Origin: Jiella avicenniae | GTDB taxonomy: Bacteria > Pseudomonadota > Alphaproteobacteria > Rhizobiales > Rhizobiaceae | Length of the DNA: 59,666 nt | Direction of reading: 5' to 3' | NCBI RefSeq assembly: GCF_021390325.1 | Contig: NZ_JAJUWU010000002.1 | Span: forward strand, 1-59,666 | In this document: one piece after another, positions 50,697 through 59,451 of the stretch | Layout of the letters: every line of letters starts with the position of its first letter | Numbering within the stretch: position 1 is the first letter of the stretch | The notes under the pieces: generated by a model | Seen by the model: the letters and a program-made list of their open reading frames with translations, nothing else | Database searches by the model: none | Told to the model about the DNA's origin: nothing | Made by a program: the position numbers and the translations under genes

Positions 50697-51638
50697 ATGC
50701 CAGCACCGCCCCGTTCCAGAGACGGACGGCCCGGATCGCCATCCCGGCCGCTTGCCCGGCTGGTCCGCTCCTTCGTGGTTCGCGCCTTCGCCCTGACCGC
50801 TCTCCTCGCCGCGCCGTTGCCGGCCCTTGCGATCGAGCGCGGACTGTCGGATTTCGGCGCCGGCACCCAGGCCGCCCCGGACGGGACCGCCGTCGACGTC
50901 GAACTCGTCCTCGCGGTGGACGTTTCCTGGTCAATGGACCAGTCCGAACAGGCGATCCAGCGCGACGGCTATGCCGCCGCCTTCCGCGATCCGAAAGTGC
51001 AGGAAGCGATCTTCGACGGGGTCAACGGGCGCGTCGCGGTCGCCTATGTCGAGTGGGCGGGAACGGCGTCCCAGACGGTCGTCGTCCCCTGGACCCTGAT
51101 CGACAGCAAGGCCGCCGCCGATGCCTTCGCCTATCGGCTGACCACCGAACTTCCCGATCGGGAACGCCGCACGTCGATTTCCTCCGCGATCGACACCATC
51201 GTGCCGATGTTCGCCGGCAACGGCTTCGAGGGACTGCGGCGTGTGATCGACATTTCCGGCGACGGTCCGAACAACCAGGGCCGCATGGTGACGGCGGCGC
51301 GGGACGGCGCGGTCGCGGCGGGCATCACGATCAACGGCCTGCCGCTGATGACCACGGGGAACGGCTTCTCCTGGGGCTCGATTCCCGATCTCGACCGCTA
51401 TTATTCCGATTGCGTGATCGGCGGGCCGCGCGCCTTCGTCATCCCGGTGAACGACTGGTCGCAGTTTCCCGAAGCCGTCCGGCGCAAGCTGATCCTCGAA
51501 CTCGCCGGCGGCTGGCCGATCGATCAGCGAGAGGTTCGGCCGGTCGTGAGGACCGATGCGCGTCCGCCGACCGACTGCCTCGTCGGCGAAACGATGTGGA
51601 TGGAGCGCCAGCAGCGCTGGATGGACGACGCACGCTGA
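50697..51638 (+). CDS. DUF1194 domain protein (VWA-like, exported)
   Basis: A 313-residue protein with an Arg-rich start, a hydrophobic signal (VVRAFALTALLAAPLPALA, cleaved near AIERG) and a von Willebrand A-like domain. The metal-site motif DxSxS is in ELVLAVDVSWSMDQSEQAIQ. Further blocks are ISSAIDTIVPMFAGNGFEGL, VIDISGDGPNNQG and YYSDCVIGGPRAFVIPV. The family is periplasmic or secreted with unknown ligands. I chose the ATG at 50697; an ATG at 50640 would lie within the upstream palindrome. Confidence 0.9.
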   Translation: MPAPPRSRDGRPGSPSRPLARLVRSFVVRAFALTALLAAPLPALAIERGLSDFGAGTQAAPDGTAVDVELVLAVDVSWSMDQSEQAIQRDGYAAAFRDPKVQEAIFDGVNGRVAVAYVEWAGTASQTVVVPWTLIDSKAAADAFAYRLTTELPDRERRTSISSAIDTIVPMFAGNGFEGLRRVIDISGDGPNNQGRMVTAARDGAVAAGITINGLPLMTTGNGFSWGSIPDLDRYYSDCVIGGPRAFVIPVNDWSQFPEAVRRKLILELAGGWPIDQREVRPVVRTDARPPTDCLVGETMWMERQQRWMDDAR

Positions 51639-51786
51639 GCGCCGCGCCGCCTCTGCGCGTCGGCAGATCGCTTGACCCCCGTTCCCGCCCGGCGGTTCCG
51701 GGAACATCTCGTGCCGGCGCCGGCACCGGCATTCGTGCGCGAAAGGCGTACCTTGCCGCGGGCTCGGACGGGCGCTGCGCGCGTCC

Positions 51787-52839
51787 TCACGCCGGCGACG
51801 CGGCCTTCTTCAGGCGGTTGGCGCGTTCCTGCTGCGGCGACCGGTCGTAGAGTTCGCGGTAGCACTTGGCGAAATGCGAGGCCGAGACGAAGCCGCAGGC
51901 GATGGCGATCTCGACGATCGGCAGTTGCGACTGGCGCAGGAGATGCCGGGCGCGGTCGAGCCGCATCTCGAGGTAGTAGCGGGCCGGCGAGAGCCCCATC
52001 TCGCGTTCGAACAGCCGTTCGACCTGCCGGCGCGACAGGCCGACGTGATAGGCGATCTCGGCCAGCGACAGGGGGTCGGCGAGGTTGGCTTCCATGATCT
52101 CGATCGCCCGCACGACCTTGGCATGCTGGACGCCCAGCCGCGCCTTCAGGGGCAGCCGCTGGCGGTCGTGGGATCCGCGGACCCGGTCGGTGATCACCTG
52201 TTCGCAGACCCGGTTGACCGCCCCGTCGCCGAGATCCTCGCGGATCAGCGCGAGCATCATGTCGAGCGCCGCCGTTCCGCCGGCGCAGGTATAGATGTTG
52301 TGGTCGATCTCGAAGAGATCCGCATAGACCTCGACCATCGGGAAGGCCTCGGCGAAGCCGGCGAGATTCTCCCAGTGGATGGCGCATTTGCGCCCCGAGA
52401 GAAGGCCGGCGCGGGCGAGAATCCAGGCGCCGGTGCAAAGGCCCCCGACCGAGATGCCGCGCTGATGGGCCTCCCTGAGATAGGAGAAGACGGGCTTGTC
52501 CTCGAACTCCTCGACGAAGATCCCGGAACAGGCGAAGATCATCGACGGCCGGCTTCCCGAGACGAGGTTGCGGCGCTCGGCGTCGAGGGAGGAAGAAACG
52601 GCGCAGGCGATGCCGTTCGAGGCGGCGACGGCCGCGCCGTCCGTCGAGGCGAGGCGCCAGCGATAGATCTCCCGGCCGACGATGCGATTGGCGATCCTCA
52701 GCGGTTCGATCGCGTTGGCAAAGGCGATCATCGAGAAGTTGGGAACGAGCAGGAACAGGATCGTCCGCTTCGGACCGTCCCCGGCGGCGCCCACCATGAC
52801 CGTCTCGCTCGCCGCGCCACTGTCATCCAAATAGCTCAT
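51787..52839 (-). CDS. GlxA family transcriptional regulator
   Basis: A 350-residue regulator joining a DJ-1/PfpI-like domain (residues about 25-190; FLLVPNFSMIAFANAIEPLR, GGLCTGAWILARAGLLSGRK with the nucleophile-elbow Cys) and an AraC-type HTH (about 225-345; PLSLAEIAYHVGLSRRQVER and ACGFVSASHFAKCYRELYDR). Members of this group control amine, choline or glycine-betaine catabolism in related bacteria; the target here is unknown. The following gap to the phasin-like gene is 134 bp. Confidence 0.92.
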   Translation of the reverse strand: MSYLDDSGAASETVMVGAAGDGPKRTILFLLVPNFSMIAFANAIEPLRIANRIVGREIYRWRLASTDGAAVAASNGIACAVSSSLDAERRNLVSGSRPSMIFACSGIFVEEFEDKPVFSYLREAHQRGISVGGLCTGAWILARAGLLSGRKCAIHWENLAGFAEAFPMVEVYADLFEIDHNIYTCAGGTAALDMMLALIREDLGDGAVNRVCEQVITDRVRGSHDRQRLPLKARLGVQHAKVVRAIEIMEANLADPLSLAEIAYHVGLSRRQVERLFEREMGLSPARYYLEMRLDRARHLLRQSQLPIVEIAIACGFVSASHFAKCYRELYDRSPQQERANRLKKAASPA

Positions 52840-52973
52840 CGGCCCGGCCTTCGACCCAAATCGCGACGATCATCATGCCCTTGCCCGGCGACGGTGACGA
52901 AAATTCGTCGCCTATGCAATGTCGATGGCCGGGGATGGTTTCGATGGCGGCTTTGAGGATCGCCCCTCGCCGG

Positions 52974-53375
52974 TCATGCGGGCTTCGATCCGACGGAAGC
53001 AGGTGGTCGCGACAGCCTGCGGTGGTTGGCGCGGACCCGCTTCGAATAGGGCCGCAATCCGGCGCTGACGATGGCGTCGATCCGGTCGGCACCGTGTCGC
53101 CCCGTCATCGCCGCGATCACCGCCTCGCAGGAGGCCCTGGCGATGGCCGTCTGCACGGCAATCACGGATTCGGCCGTTGCCAGGATCTTTTCGTCCACCA
53201 TGCGGATGGCCTCGGCCTCGTCCCTGGCGGTCGGCACGGTCGCCATGGCGAAGCAAAGGCGTCCGAGGCGGCTTGCGATCACCCAGGGAGACAATGTCGC
53301 CAGAGTAACGAATTCGGCGGTGCTTCTGCTTGCCCGGAAGCCTCGGGCGGGGGCGAACGGATCGAACGGGCTCAT
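52974..53375 (-). CDS. Small helical protein, phasin-like, function unknown
   Basis: A 133-residue protein with helical, amphipathic character: RMVDEKILATAESVIAVQTA and ARASCEAVIAAMTGRHGADR, ending with a basic KRVRANHRRLSR tail. The pattern EKxxA...A..A, with a C-terminal RVRANxRRL, recurs in small alphaproteobacterial proteins sometimes linked to polyhydroxyalkanoate granules (phasins), but I cannot confirm this. The start at 53375 follows GAGGTCC. The neighbours ExoD and patatin are on the same strand. Confidence 0.68.
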   Translation of the reverse strand: MSPFDPFAPARGFRASRSTAEFVTLATLSPWVIASRLGRLCFAMATVPTARDEAEAIRMVDEKILATAESVIAVQTAIARASCEAVIAAMTGRHGADRIDAIVSAGLRPYSKRVRANHRRLSRPPASVGSKPA

Positions 53376-53464
53376 GGAACGGACCTCGCGTTTCGGGATG
53401 AACTCGAAACCGGCGGAAAAGTCGCGCCCGCCGCGGGATGTTTTCCCCGGACGAGGCGGCGCCC

Positions 53465-54133
53465 TCAGAACAATTGCAGGACGGCGAAGGCGGCGGCGCC
53501 GTAGAAGCCTCCGAGAACGACGATGCCGATCAGGCCGGTGACCAGCGCGGCGGCGAGCCACAGCCCGTCGCGGGTGCTGATCGCGACGCCGACGAGAGCC
53601 ACCGATATGCCCGGAATGAGGTTGGTCAGCGGAAACGGAATCGCGACGATCGTCGCCATGACGAAGGAGTACCAGCCGAGGATCGGCAGAAGGAGGCGCT
53701 CGGGTTCGAGCCAGTAGCGGTGCCGCGCCAGCCGCTCGATGCGCCGCAGCATGGGGCCGATCTTGGTCATCACCAGCGCGATGCGATCCGGGCTGAGCCG
53801 CATCCGGCCGATGAAGTTCGGCAGCCACAGCCGGCGACGTCCGATCGCCAGCTGGAAGGTGAAGAACATCAGCGGCAGGCCGATGAAGAAGGACGCCGGC
53901 GGTGGTAACGGAACGAGGTTCAAGCCTCCGAACAGGATGAAAAAGGCCCCGAAGGCGCGTGCGTCGAAGGCCTGCGACAGTTCCCCGATGGTGGGTTCCT
54001 CACGGCGCGTGTGGCTGAACGTGCGGAGAATGGCCGAAATCCGCCTCTGGCGCTTGCCACCTTGCCGGCGGATCGCGCGGCGCAGATTGGAAAAACCACC
54101 AGGGGGCACGGACGAGACTCTGTGATGCGACAC
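53465..54133 (-). CDS. exoD: Exopolysaccharide synthesis protein ExoD
   Basis: A 222-residue inner-membrane protein of the ExoD family. Its conserved features are TIGELSQAFDARAFGAFFIL with FGGLNLVPLPPPASFFIGLP, the LMFFTFQLAIGRRRLWLP block, and IPFPLTNLIPGISVALVGVA, with three or four membrane helices. ExoD affects exopolysaccharide production and alkaline tolerance in rhizobia; its mechanism is not known. The protein is slightly long at the N-terminus (an extra Arg-rich region), and a later start is possible. Confidence 0.92.
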   Translation of the reverse strand: MSHHRVSSVPPGGFSNLRRAIRRQGGKRQRRISAILRTFSHTRREEPTIGELSQAFDARAFGAFFILFGGLNLVPLPPPASFFIGLPLMFFTFQLAIGRRRLWLPNFIGRMRLSPDRIALVMTKIGPMLRRIERLARHRYWLEPERLLLPILGWYSFVMATIVAIPFPLTNLIPGISVALVGVAISTRDGLWLAAALVTGLIGIVVLGGFYGAAAFAVLQLF

Positions 54134-54318
54134 GGTGAAAGCTGCCCAAACGAGGCACGTAGCCTGCCGGTGCGACTCGAGGCCCTGCCAGGGGCGGGGT
54201 CTCGAACGGCCGACATTGCGCTCACTATGCCCATTCCCCCGTTAAGTCGAGGTTTCCCGCGCCGACCGGCGACGCAAAGAAACGCGATGTTGCCGAGCCG
54301 CCGCCGGGCGGCCAGCCT

Positions 54319-55467
54319 CTACCGCGGATTCAGATCCAGCACCTCGACCGAATGCGGCGGCATGCACCGATGAACGAATCGCTCGTCGACGAGCGTCTCC
54401 TCGGCGTCGGCGAAGCCGTCCGACCACCGCATGTCGACGGTCCGCCGGGAAAACTCGTAATCCTTTGAATCCCGGCTCGCGGCCTTTCGCCGATTGATCA
54501 GGTGAACGATCGTGACGGCGGCGTCGTCGGTCCGTTCGGCGAGAAGCGCCGCGTCGGGATCGTCGGCGAATTCGGCCGGCAGCTTGCGCAGCAGCCTGTG
54601 AAGCGCTCGACGCAGTTTCCGCTGCTCCTTCATCATGTCGGTATTGAGCCGCGTCCGGCTGGAAAAGCGGATGTCCTTTTCCCGTTCGGCGATGTCGAAG
54701 ATCGTCTCGGGAAGGGGTCCCGTGGCGCTGAACAGGTCCACCTGGAAGATGCACATGTCGTGGTGATGATCGCGCTCGAGGACGTATTGCAGCGGCGTGT
54801 TGGAGACGAGGCCGCCGTCCCAGTACCACTCGCCGTCGATCTCGATGGGTGGAAAGCCCGGCGGCAAGGCACCGCTGGCCATGACGTGTTCGGGGCCGAT
54901 CCGCGTTTCGTCGGTGTCGAAATAGCGGAAGTTGCCCGTGGCGACGTTCACGGCACCGAGGCTGACCCGCATCTCGCCGTCGTTCAGGCGGTCGAAGTCG
55001 ACCAGCCGTTCCAGCGTCGCCCGCAACGGTGCGGTATCGTAATAGCCGATGTTCCCCGGGGCCGGAGTCGGCACCAGATAGGTCGGCGGGAAGCGCGGCT
55101 TGAAGAAGCCCGGGATGCCGTAGAGGGCGGTCGACGCGGCGCTCACCTCGTTGAAGGTCGTTTCCATCAACAGGCCCGGCAGAGGCGCGCCGAAGGTGAT
55201 GTTGGAGGAGACCTCGTCCCAGAAGCGGCGCAGGGCGCCGCTCCGCTCGCCGGGCGGGTTTCCGGCCACGAGCGCCGCATTGATCGCGCCGATCGAGATA
55301 CCCGCGACCCAGTCCGGCCGTGCGCCGCGCCGCTCCATCGCCTCGAAGACGCCGCCCTGGTAGGAGCCGAGCGCGCCGCCGCCCTGGAAGACGAGGACGA
55401 GCATTTCGTCGGCCTTGGTGATCGCCAGGTCGCTGGAGACCGATTGATCTGCCAGATGCTGGTTCAT
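54319..55467 (-). CDS. Patatin-like phospholipase with DUF3734
   Basis: A 382-residue patatin-like acyl hydrolase. The oxyanion motif GGGALG is at residues 29-34, and the nucleophile elbow GISIG holds Ser58. The catalytic Asp is in WYWDGGLVSNTPLQYVL. The C-terminal DUF3734 extension (LNTDMMKEQRKLRRALHRLL) is typical of this subgroup, common in alphaproteobacteria and sometimes placed near polyhydroxybutyrate genes. The substrate is unknown; lipid or polyester hydrolysis is expected. Confidence 0.93.
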   Translation of the reverse strand: MNQHLADQSVSSDLAITKADEMLVLVFQGGGALGSYQGGVFEAMERRGARPDWVAGISIGAINAALVAGNPPGERSGALRRFWDEVSSNITFGAPLPGLLMETTFNEVSAASTALYGIPGFFKPRFPPTYLVPTPAPGNIGYYDTAPLRATLERLVDFDRLNDGEMRVSLGAVNVATGNFRYFDTDETRIGPEHVMASGALPPGFPPIEIDGEWYWDGGLVSNTPLQYVLERDHHHDMCIFQVDLFSATGPLPETIFDIAEREKDIRFSSRTRLNTDMMKEQRKLRRALHRLLRKLPAEFADDPDAALLAERTDDAAVTIVHLINRRKAASRDSKDYEFSRRTVDMRWSDGFADAEETLVDERFVHRCMPPHSVEVLDLNPR

Positions 55468-55654
55468 GGGACGTTACCTCCGATCCGGGCAGGTTTCGAG
55501 CGTCCTGCCATTCGGGCGAACGGGCGCGACCGAATTTTGTTGCACTGCAGCAGAACAGGGCGCGGGACCGCGTCTGCGAGAGGTGGAGCCCCTTGGAACC
55601 TTGCGTCTTCACGGGCGTTGGTATGCCGACAAAGTTGTTTTTCTGGAGTATGTC

Positions 55655-55801
55655 ATGACCAGGCGCAGTTCCATCCTCGTCACTCTCCTTGCCGGTGCCA
55701 TGATGCTCTCGGCCTGCGCCAACACGGTGCGAGGCGTCGGCCGCGACGTCGGCAACACGGTCGATGCGACCGGCGCGGCCGTAAACGACGTGGCGCGCTA
55801 A
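55655..55801 (+). CDS. Entericidin-like small lipoprotein
   Basis: A 48-residue lipoprotein of the entericidin A/B family. The signal peptide MTRRSSILVTLLAGAMMLSA ends at the lipobox LSAC, and the mature part CANTVRGVGRDVGNTVDATG carries the typical G(R/K)DV...G signature. Entericidins are small cell-envelope lipoproteins linked to stress and cell lysis in enterics. The start at 55655 follows GGAG. Confidence 0.88.
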   Translation: MTRRSSILVTLLAGAMMLSACANTVRGVGRDVGNTVDATGAAVNDVAR

Positions 55802-55976
55802 GCCCTCGGCGACGCCCGAGTTTGGCCGATACGGGTATCGGCCCGGAATCAGGCTTGCGCGGCTCCTGCGCGGGCCTGACCTCATTGTAATTCGATCCGG
55901 CCGCAGGTGTTGCCGGAGTGACTACGCTCTCGGCGTGGTTTAGTATGCCTCGGCGTATCGCAATGCCGAGGGCTCG

Positions 55977-57557
55977 ATGTCCGCGTCGTTCACCGCGCTG
56001 ATGGCGCGGCCAGCCATTTTCGCGTTCGTCGTCCTGGCGGCACTGGCCCTGCTGCCGGTCGCCGTTTGGCTCGATCTCAGGCATCTCTCGGACGTCGCTC
56101 TGCGCGAGCAGGCGCAGAGCCTCGATGCCATGATCACCGACATTCGCGGCTACTACGCCAAGAACGTGGTCGGGCGGGTCAACGCCGCCCGGGGGCGTGC
56201 CATTCCCGTCCACAATTACCAGGTCGTCGACGGCGGCATACCGATTCCGGCGACGCTTTCACTCGAACTCGGCGAGGTCATCGGCGGGCGCGGCGAGAAC
56301 ATGCACTACCGGTTCGTCTCCGACTACGTCTTCAAGTCGCGCGAGCCTCATCAATTGGACGCGTTCGAATGGGGTGCACTCGAGACCTTCCGCGGCGAAG
56401 GCGCCGACAAGCCGGTCATCATGTCGGTCGGCGGCTCGCTGTTCGACCGCAATATCCGGCTGGCGGCGCCCGTCCTGATGGGCGAGACCTGCGTCGCCTG
56501 CCACAACACTCATCCGGAGAGCCCCAAGCGCGACTGGAAAGTCGGCGACGTGCGCGGTCTGCAGGAAGTCGAGATCGCCCAGCCGATCGCCGCCAACATC
56601 TTTTCATTCAAGTATCTGCTCGCCTATTTCGCCGGCGCCGGCTTCTTCGGCGTCGCTTTCGCGTCGATGCAGTGGCGGCAGGCGAAGATCTTTCAGCGGC
56701 TGAACGGCGACCTCGAAGAGGCCAATTCCTTCCTCGCGGCGATTTCGATGAAGATCTCGAAATATCTGTCGCCGCAGGTCTATCGCAGCATCTTTTCGGG
56801 CGAGCGCGACGTCGTCATCTCCACCGAACGCAAGAAGCTGACCGTGTTCTTCTCCGACATCAAGGACTTCACCGTGACGTCGGAGCGGCTGCAGCCGGAA
56901 GAGCTGACGCAGCTCCTCAACGAGTATTTCACCGAGATGTCGAAGATCGCCCACGACCACGGCGCGACCGTCGACAAGTTCATCGGCGACGCGATCCTCG
57001 CCTTCTTCGGCGACCCGGAGACCAGAGGAGCCAGGGAGGACGCCGAGGCCTGCGTGAGGATGGCGATCGCCATGCAGCGCCGGATGGAAGCGCTCAACGA
57101 CGCCTGGCGGCGGCGGGGCATCGAGAGGCCGTTCCAGACCCGGATGGGGATCAACACCGGCTATTGCAACGTCGGCAATTTCGGCAGCGAGGATCGCATG
57201 GACTATACGATCATCGGCGCCGAGGCGAACCTCGCCGCGCGGCTGGAATCGATCGCAGCGCCCGGCGGCATCGTTTTGAGCTACGAGACCTACGCGCTCG
57301 TCACCGACGTGGTGAAGGCGCGGCCGCTGGAGCCGATCTCGTTGAAGGGGATCAGCCGACAGGTCGTGCCTTATCAGGTCGAAGGGCTGATCGACGATGC
57401 GCCGGCAGATGCCGGCGAGGTCATCAACGAATATTCCGACGGCGCGCGGATCTTCCTCGACGTCGGCCAGGTCAGCGAGCGTGAACGCGAGCGTCTTGCA
57501 GCGGTGCTGAAAAAGGCCATGGAACGTCTGCAGACGGCAGGGCAGACGGGCCATTGA
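55977..57557 (+). CDS. Haem-sensor (DUF3365) adenylate/guanylate cyclase
   Basis: A 526-residue membrane-anchored class III cyclase. The N-terminal helix (FAFVVLAALALLPVAVWLDL) is followed by a periplasmic DUF3365 (Tll0287-like) domain containing a c-type haem motif, CVACH (Cys172-His176, in ETCVACHNTHPESPKRDW). A second helix lies near residues 213-230. The cyclase domain (about 285-445) has metal-binding Asp294 in FFSDIKDFT and Asp338 in KFIGDAILAFFGDP, then YTIIGAEANLAARLE. It probably converts periplasmic redox or ligand signals into cAMP. Its last 86 bases overlap the end of the glycosyltransferase gene. Confidence 0.92.
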   Translation: MSASFTALMARPAIFAFVVLAALALLPVAVWLDLRHLSDVALREQAQSLDAMITDIRGYYAKNVVGRVNAARGRAIPVHNYQVVDGGIPIPATLSLELGEVIGGRGENMHYRFVSDYVFKSREPHQLDAFEWGALETFRGEGADKPVIMSVGGSLFDRNIRLAAPVLMGETCVACHNTHPESPKRDWKVGDVRGLQEVEIAQPIAANIFSFKYLLAYFAGAGFFGVAFASMQWRQAKIFQRLNGDLEEANSFLAAISMKISKYLSPQVYRSIFSGERDVVISTERKKLTVFFSDIKDFTVTSERLQPEELTQLLNEYFTEMSKIAHDHGATVDKFIGDAILAFFGDPETRGAREDAEACVRMAIAMQRRMEALNDAWRRRGIERPFQTRMGINTGYCNVGNFGSEDRMDYTIIGAEANLAARLESIAAPGGIVLSYETYALVTDVVKARPLEPISLKGISRQVVPYQVEGLIDDAPADAGEVINEYSDGARIFLDVGQVSERERERLAAVLKKAMERLQTAGQTGH

Positions 57558-59451
57558 CCAGACGAGCGGCGCCGGCAAGCTCCGTGGCGGGCGCATCGCC
57601 GAAGAACGGCTCGACCCGGTAGCGGGGATCGTTCGAGTCCGCCCGGGAATCGATCCCGTGCGGCGTCTTCTCCCATTTGTGGGGAGCGATCATCAACTGG
57701 AGGAGGGCCCGCGCCGAAGCGAAGGCGAGCAGCACCCAATAGGCCGGCAGAAGCCAGGATCGTCCCTGCAAAGGCCTGCGGTCGACCGGGGACAGTCCCT
57801 GCGCCGACATCACCACGAAGAGCCCGTAGGCGGCCGCGACGTTGGCGAGGTCGAGGACGGTCACCGGAGAGAGGTCGCGGATCGAGGCGAAGCCGAGCGC
57901 CATCATGCCGAACTGGATCGCCACGAGACCGAGCAGCACGGGATGGGCGAGCGACGAGACCAGCATGCCCAGGAACATGAGCTGGAAGGCCAGCATGGTG
58001 CCGATGCCGAGTTCGCGGGTCAGCTTGAGCGGCCGGCGCATGTGCAGGAGATAGGTGACGAACCAGCCCTTCATCCAGCGGGTGCGCTGGCGGTGCCAGA
58101 CGTGCCAGCGTTCCGGCGCATGTTCGAGGGTCGGCCGCGTCAGCGTGCCGATCCGGTAGCCGGCCCGATGGAGGCGAATGCCGAGATCGGCGTCTTCGGT
58201 GACGTTGTGGGAGTCCCAGCCGCCGATCGCTACGAGACTTTCGCGGACGAAATGGTTGGACGTTCCGCCGAGCGGGACGGGCAGGCCCGTGCGCGCCAGC
58301 CACGGCAGGAGCCGGCGAAACAGCGCGGCATATTCCATCGCGAAGAGGGCGGCGAGCCAGTGCGCTTCGCCGTTGGTGACGACGAGCGGCGCCTGCAGGC
58401 AGGCGAGATTGGCCGGCCCGGTGCGAAACCGCAGATAGGCCTCGCGCAGTTGGCCGGGATCGGGTTCGTCCTCGGCGTCGTAAAGCACCAGGAACTCGCC
58501 ATGGGCGAGGGGCAGCGCGTGATTGAGCGCCTTCGGCTTGGTTCGCGGCGCGCCCGGCGGCACCAGCACGAGCGAGAACTGCGGCCTGCCGGCGATCGCC
58601 CGCGACACCGCGGCGCTCGTCGCCTCGTCGTCGGCCTCGCAGACCAGTTTGACGTCGAGCCGCGTCTTCGGCCAGTCGAGCGCCTCCAGCGCGGCGACGA
58701 GTTTCGGCACCATGGCCGTTTCGTTGTGGAGTGCGACGAGAACGCTGTAGACCGGCACGCCCTGCCATCCCTCTTCGAGGACGCCGGGCGCCGGCAGGTC
58801 GGTCACCGAAACCTGCTCCGACCTCGGCGCGAGCGCGGCGGGCAGGCGCATGGCGAGGCAGGCGGTGAAGAACATCGTCCCGGCGCCGTGCCCGATCGCG
58901 AAGGTCAAAGCCGGCAAGAACCAGAGGCCGATGGCGACCGCCACCAGGGCGGCGACGACAAAGGCCGCCTGAAAGGGTTCGATGGCGGTGCGGGCGGACA
59001 GCTCCGGCGTCTCGGCCGAAAGACTGGCGCGGGCGGCGCGGTATCGTTCGGCCATGGTCTGGCGATCGACCGCCCGCGCGGCGACCGAGCGGCTGGTGAT
59101 CCTGACCATGCAACGCATTTCCGGCAATCGGTTGAGATAAGCGGCGAAGCCGTCGAGGCTTTCGATGGTCGGGCAGACGAAGAGGCGGGCGTCGAGCCGG
59201 TCGTTGCAGACCTTGACGAGGCGGGGCGGGGCGCGCCCGAGCATCTCGGCGCCGTTCAGGATCCGGTCGTCCTCGCCGATCTCGGCGAAGCGAAGGCCGA
59301 ACTGGGCAGCGAAGCATTCGCCGTAGTGTCTTTCGGTGACGAGGCCCGCGCCGATCAGCTCGGCCGCGATGTCGCTGCCGTGGCGCCGCGCCGCGAGGTT
59401 CGCCTCGACCGCGTCGATGTGGGACACCCCCATGGCCTCGAAGAGCTGCAA
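57472..59451 (-). CDS. Membrane glycosyltransferase (family 2) with N-terminal MshEN-like domain
   Basis: A 659-residue protein. The N-terminal roughly 130 residues (NLAARRHGSDIAAELIGAGL, then VTERHYGECFAAQFGLRFAE) resemble the MshEN/GSPII_E N-terminal fold, known in some proteins to bind cyclic di-GMP. Two helices precede a GT2 catalytic domain with VALHNETAMVPKL, VCEADDEATS, YDAEDEPDPGQL, TEDADLGIRL and the Q/RxxRW-type motif QRTRWMKGW, followed by four or more helices. It likely makes an exported polysaccharide. The start is TTG at 59451; an ATG at 59433 is possible. Confidence 0.88.
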   Translation of the reverse strand: MQLFEAMGVSHIDAVEANLAARRHGSDIAAELIGAGLVTERHYGECFAAQFGLRFAEIGEDDRILNGAEMLGRAPPRLVKVCNDRLDARLFVCPTIESLDGFAAYLNRLPEMRCMVRITSRSVAARAVDRQTMAERYRAARASLSAETPELSARTAIEPFQAAFVVAALVAVAIGLWFLPALTFAIGHGAGTMFFTACLAMRLPAALAPRSEQVSVTDLPAPGVLEEGWQGVPVYSVLVALHNETAMVPKLVAALEALDWPKTRLDVKLVCEADDEATSAAVSRAIAGRPQFSLVLVPPGAPRTKPKALNHALPLAHGEFLVLYDAEDEPDPGQLREAYLRFRTGPANLACLQAPLVVTNGEAHWLAALFAMEYAALFRRLLPWLARTGLPVPLGGTSNHFVRESLVAIGGWDSHNVTEDADLGIRLHRAGYRIGTLTRPTLEHAPERWHVWHRQRTRWMKGWFVTYLLHMRRPLKLTRELGIGTMLAFQLMFLGMLVSSLAHPVLLGLVAIQFGMMALGFASIRDLSPVTVLDLANVAAAYGLFVVMSAQGLSPVDRRPLQGRSWLLPAYWVLLAFASARALLQLMIAPHKWEKTPHGIDSRADSNDPRYRVEPFFGDAPATELAGAARLVNGPSALPSADVPWPFSAPLQDARVHAR

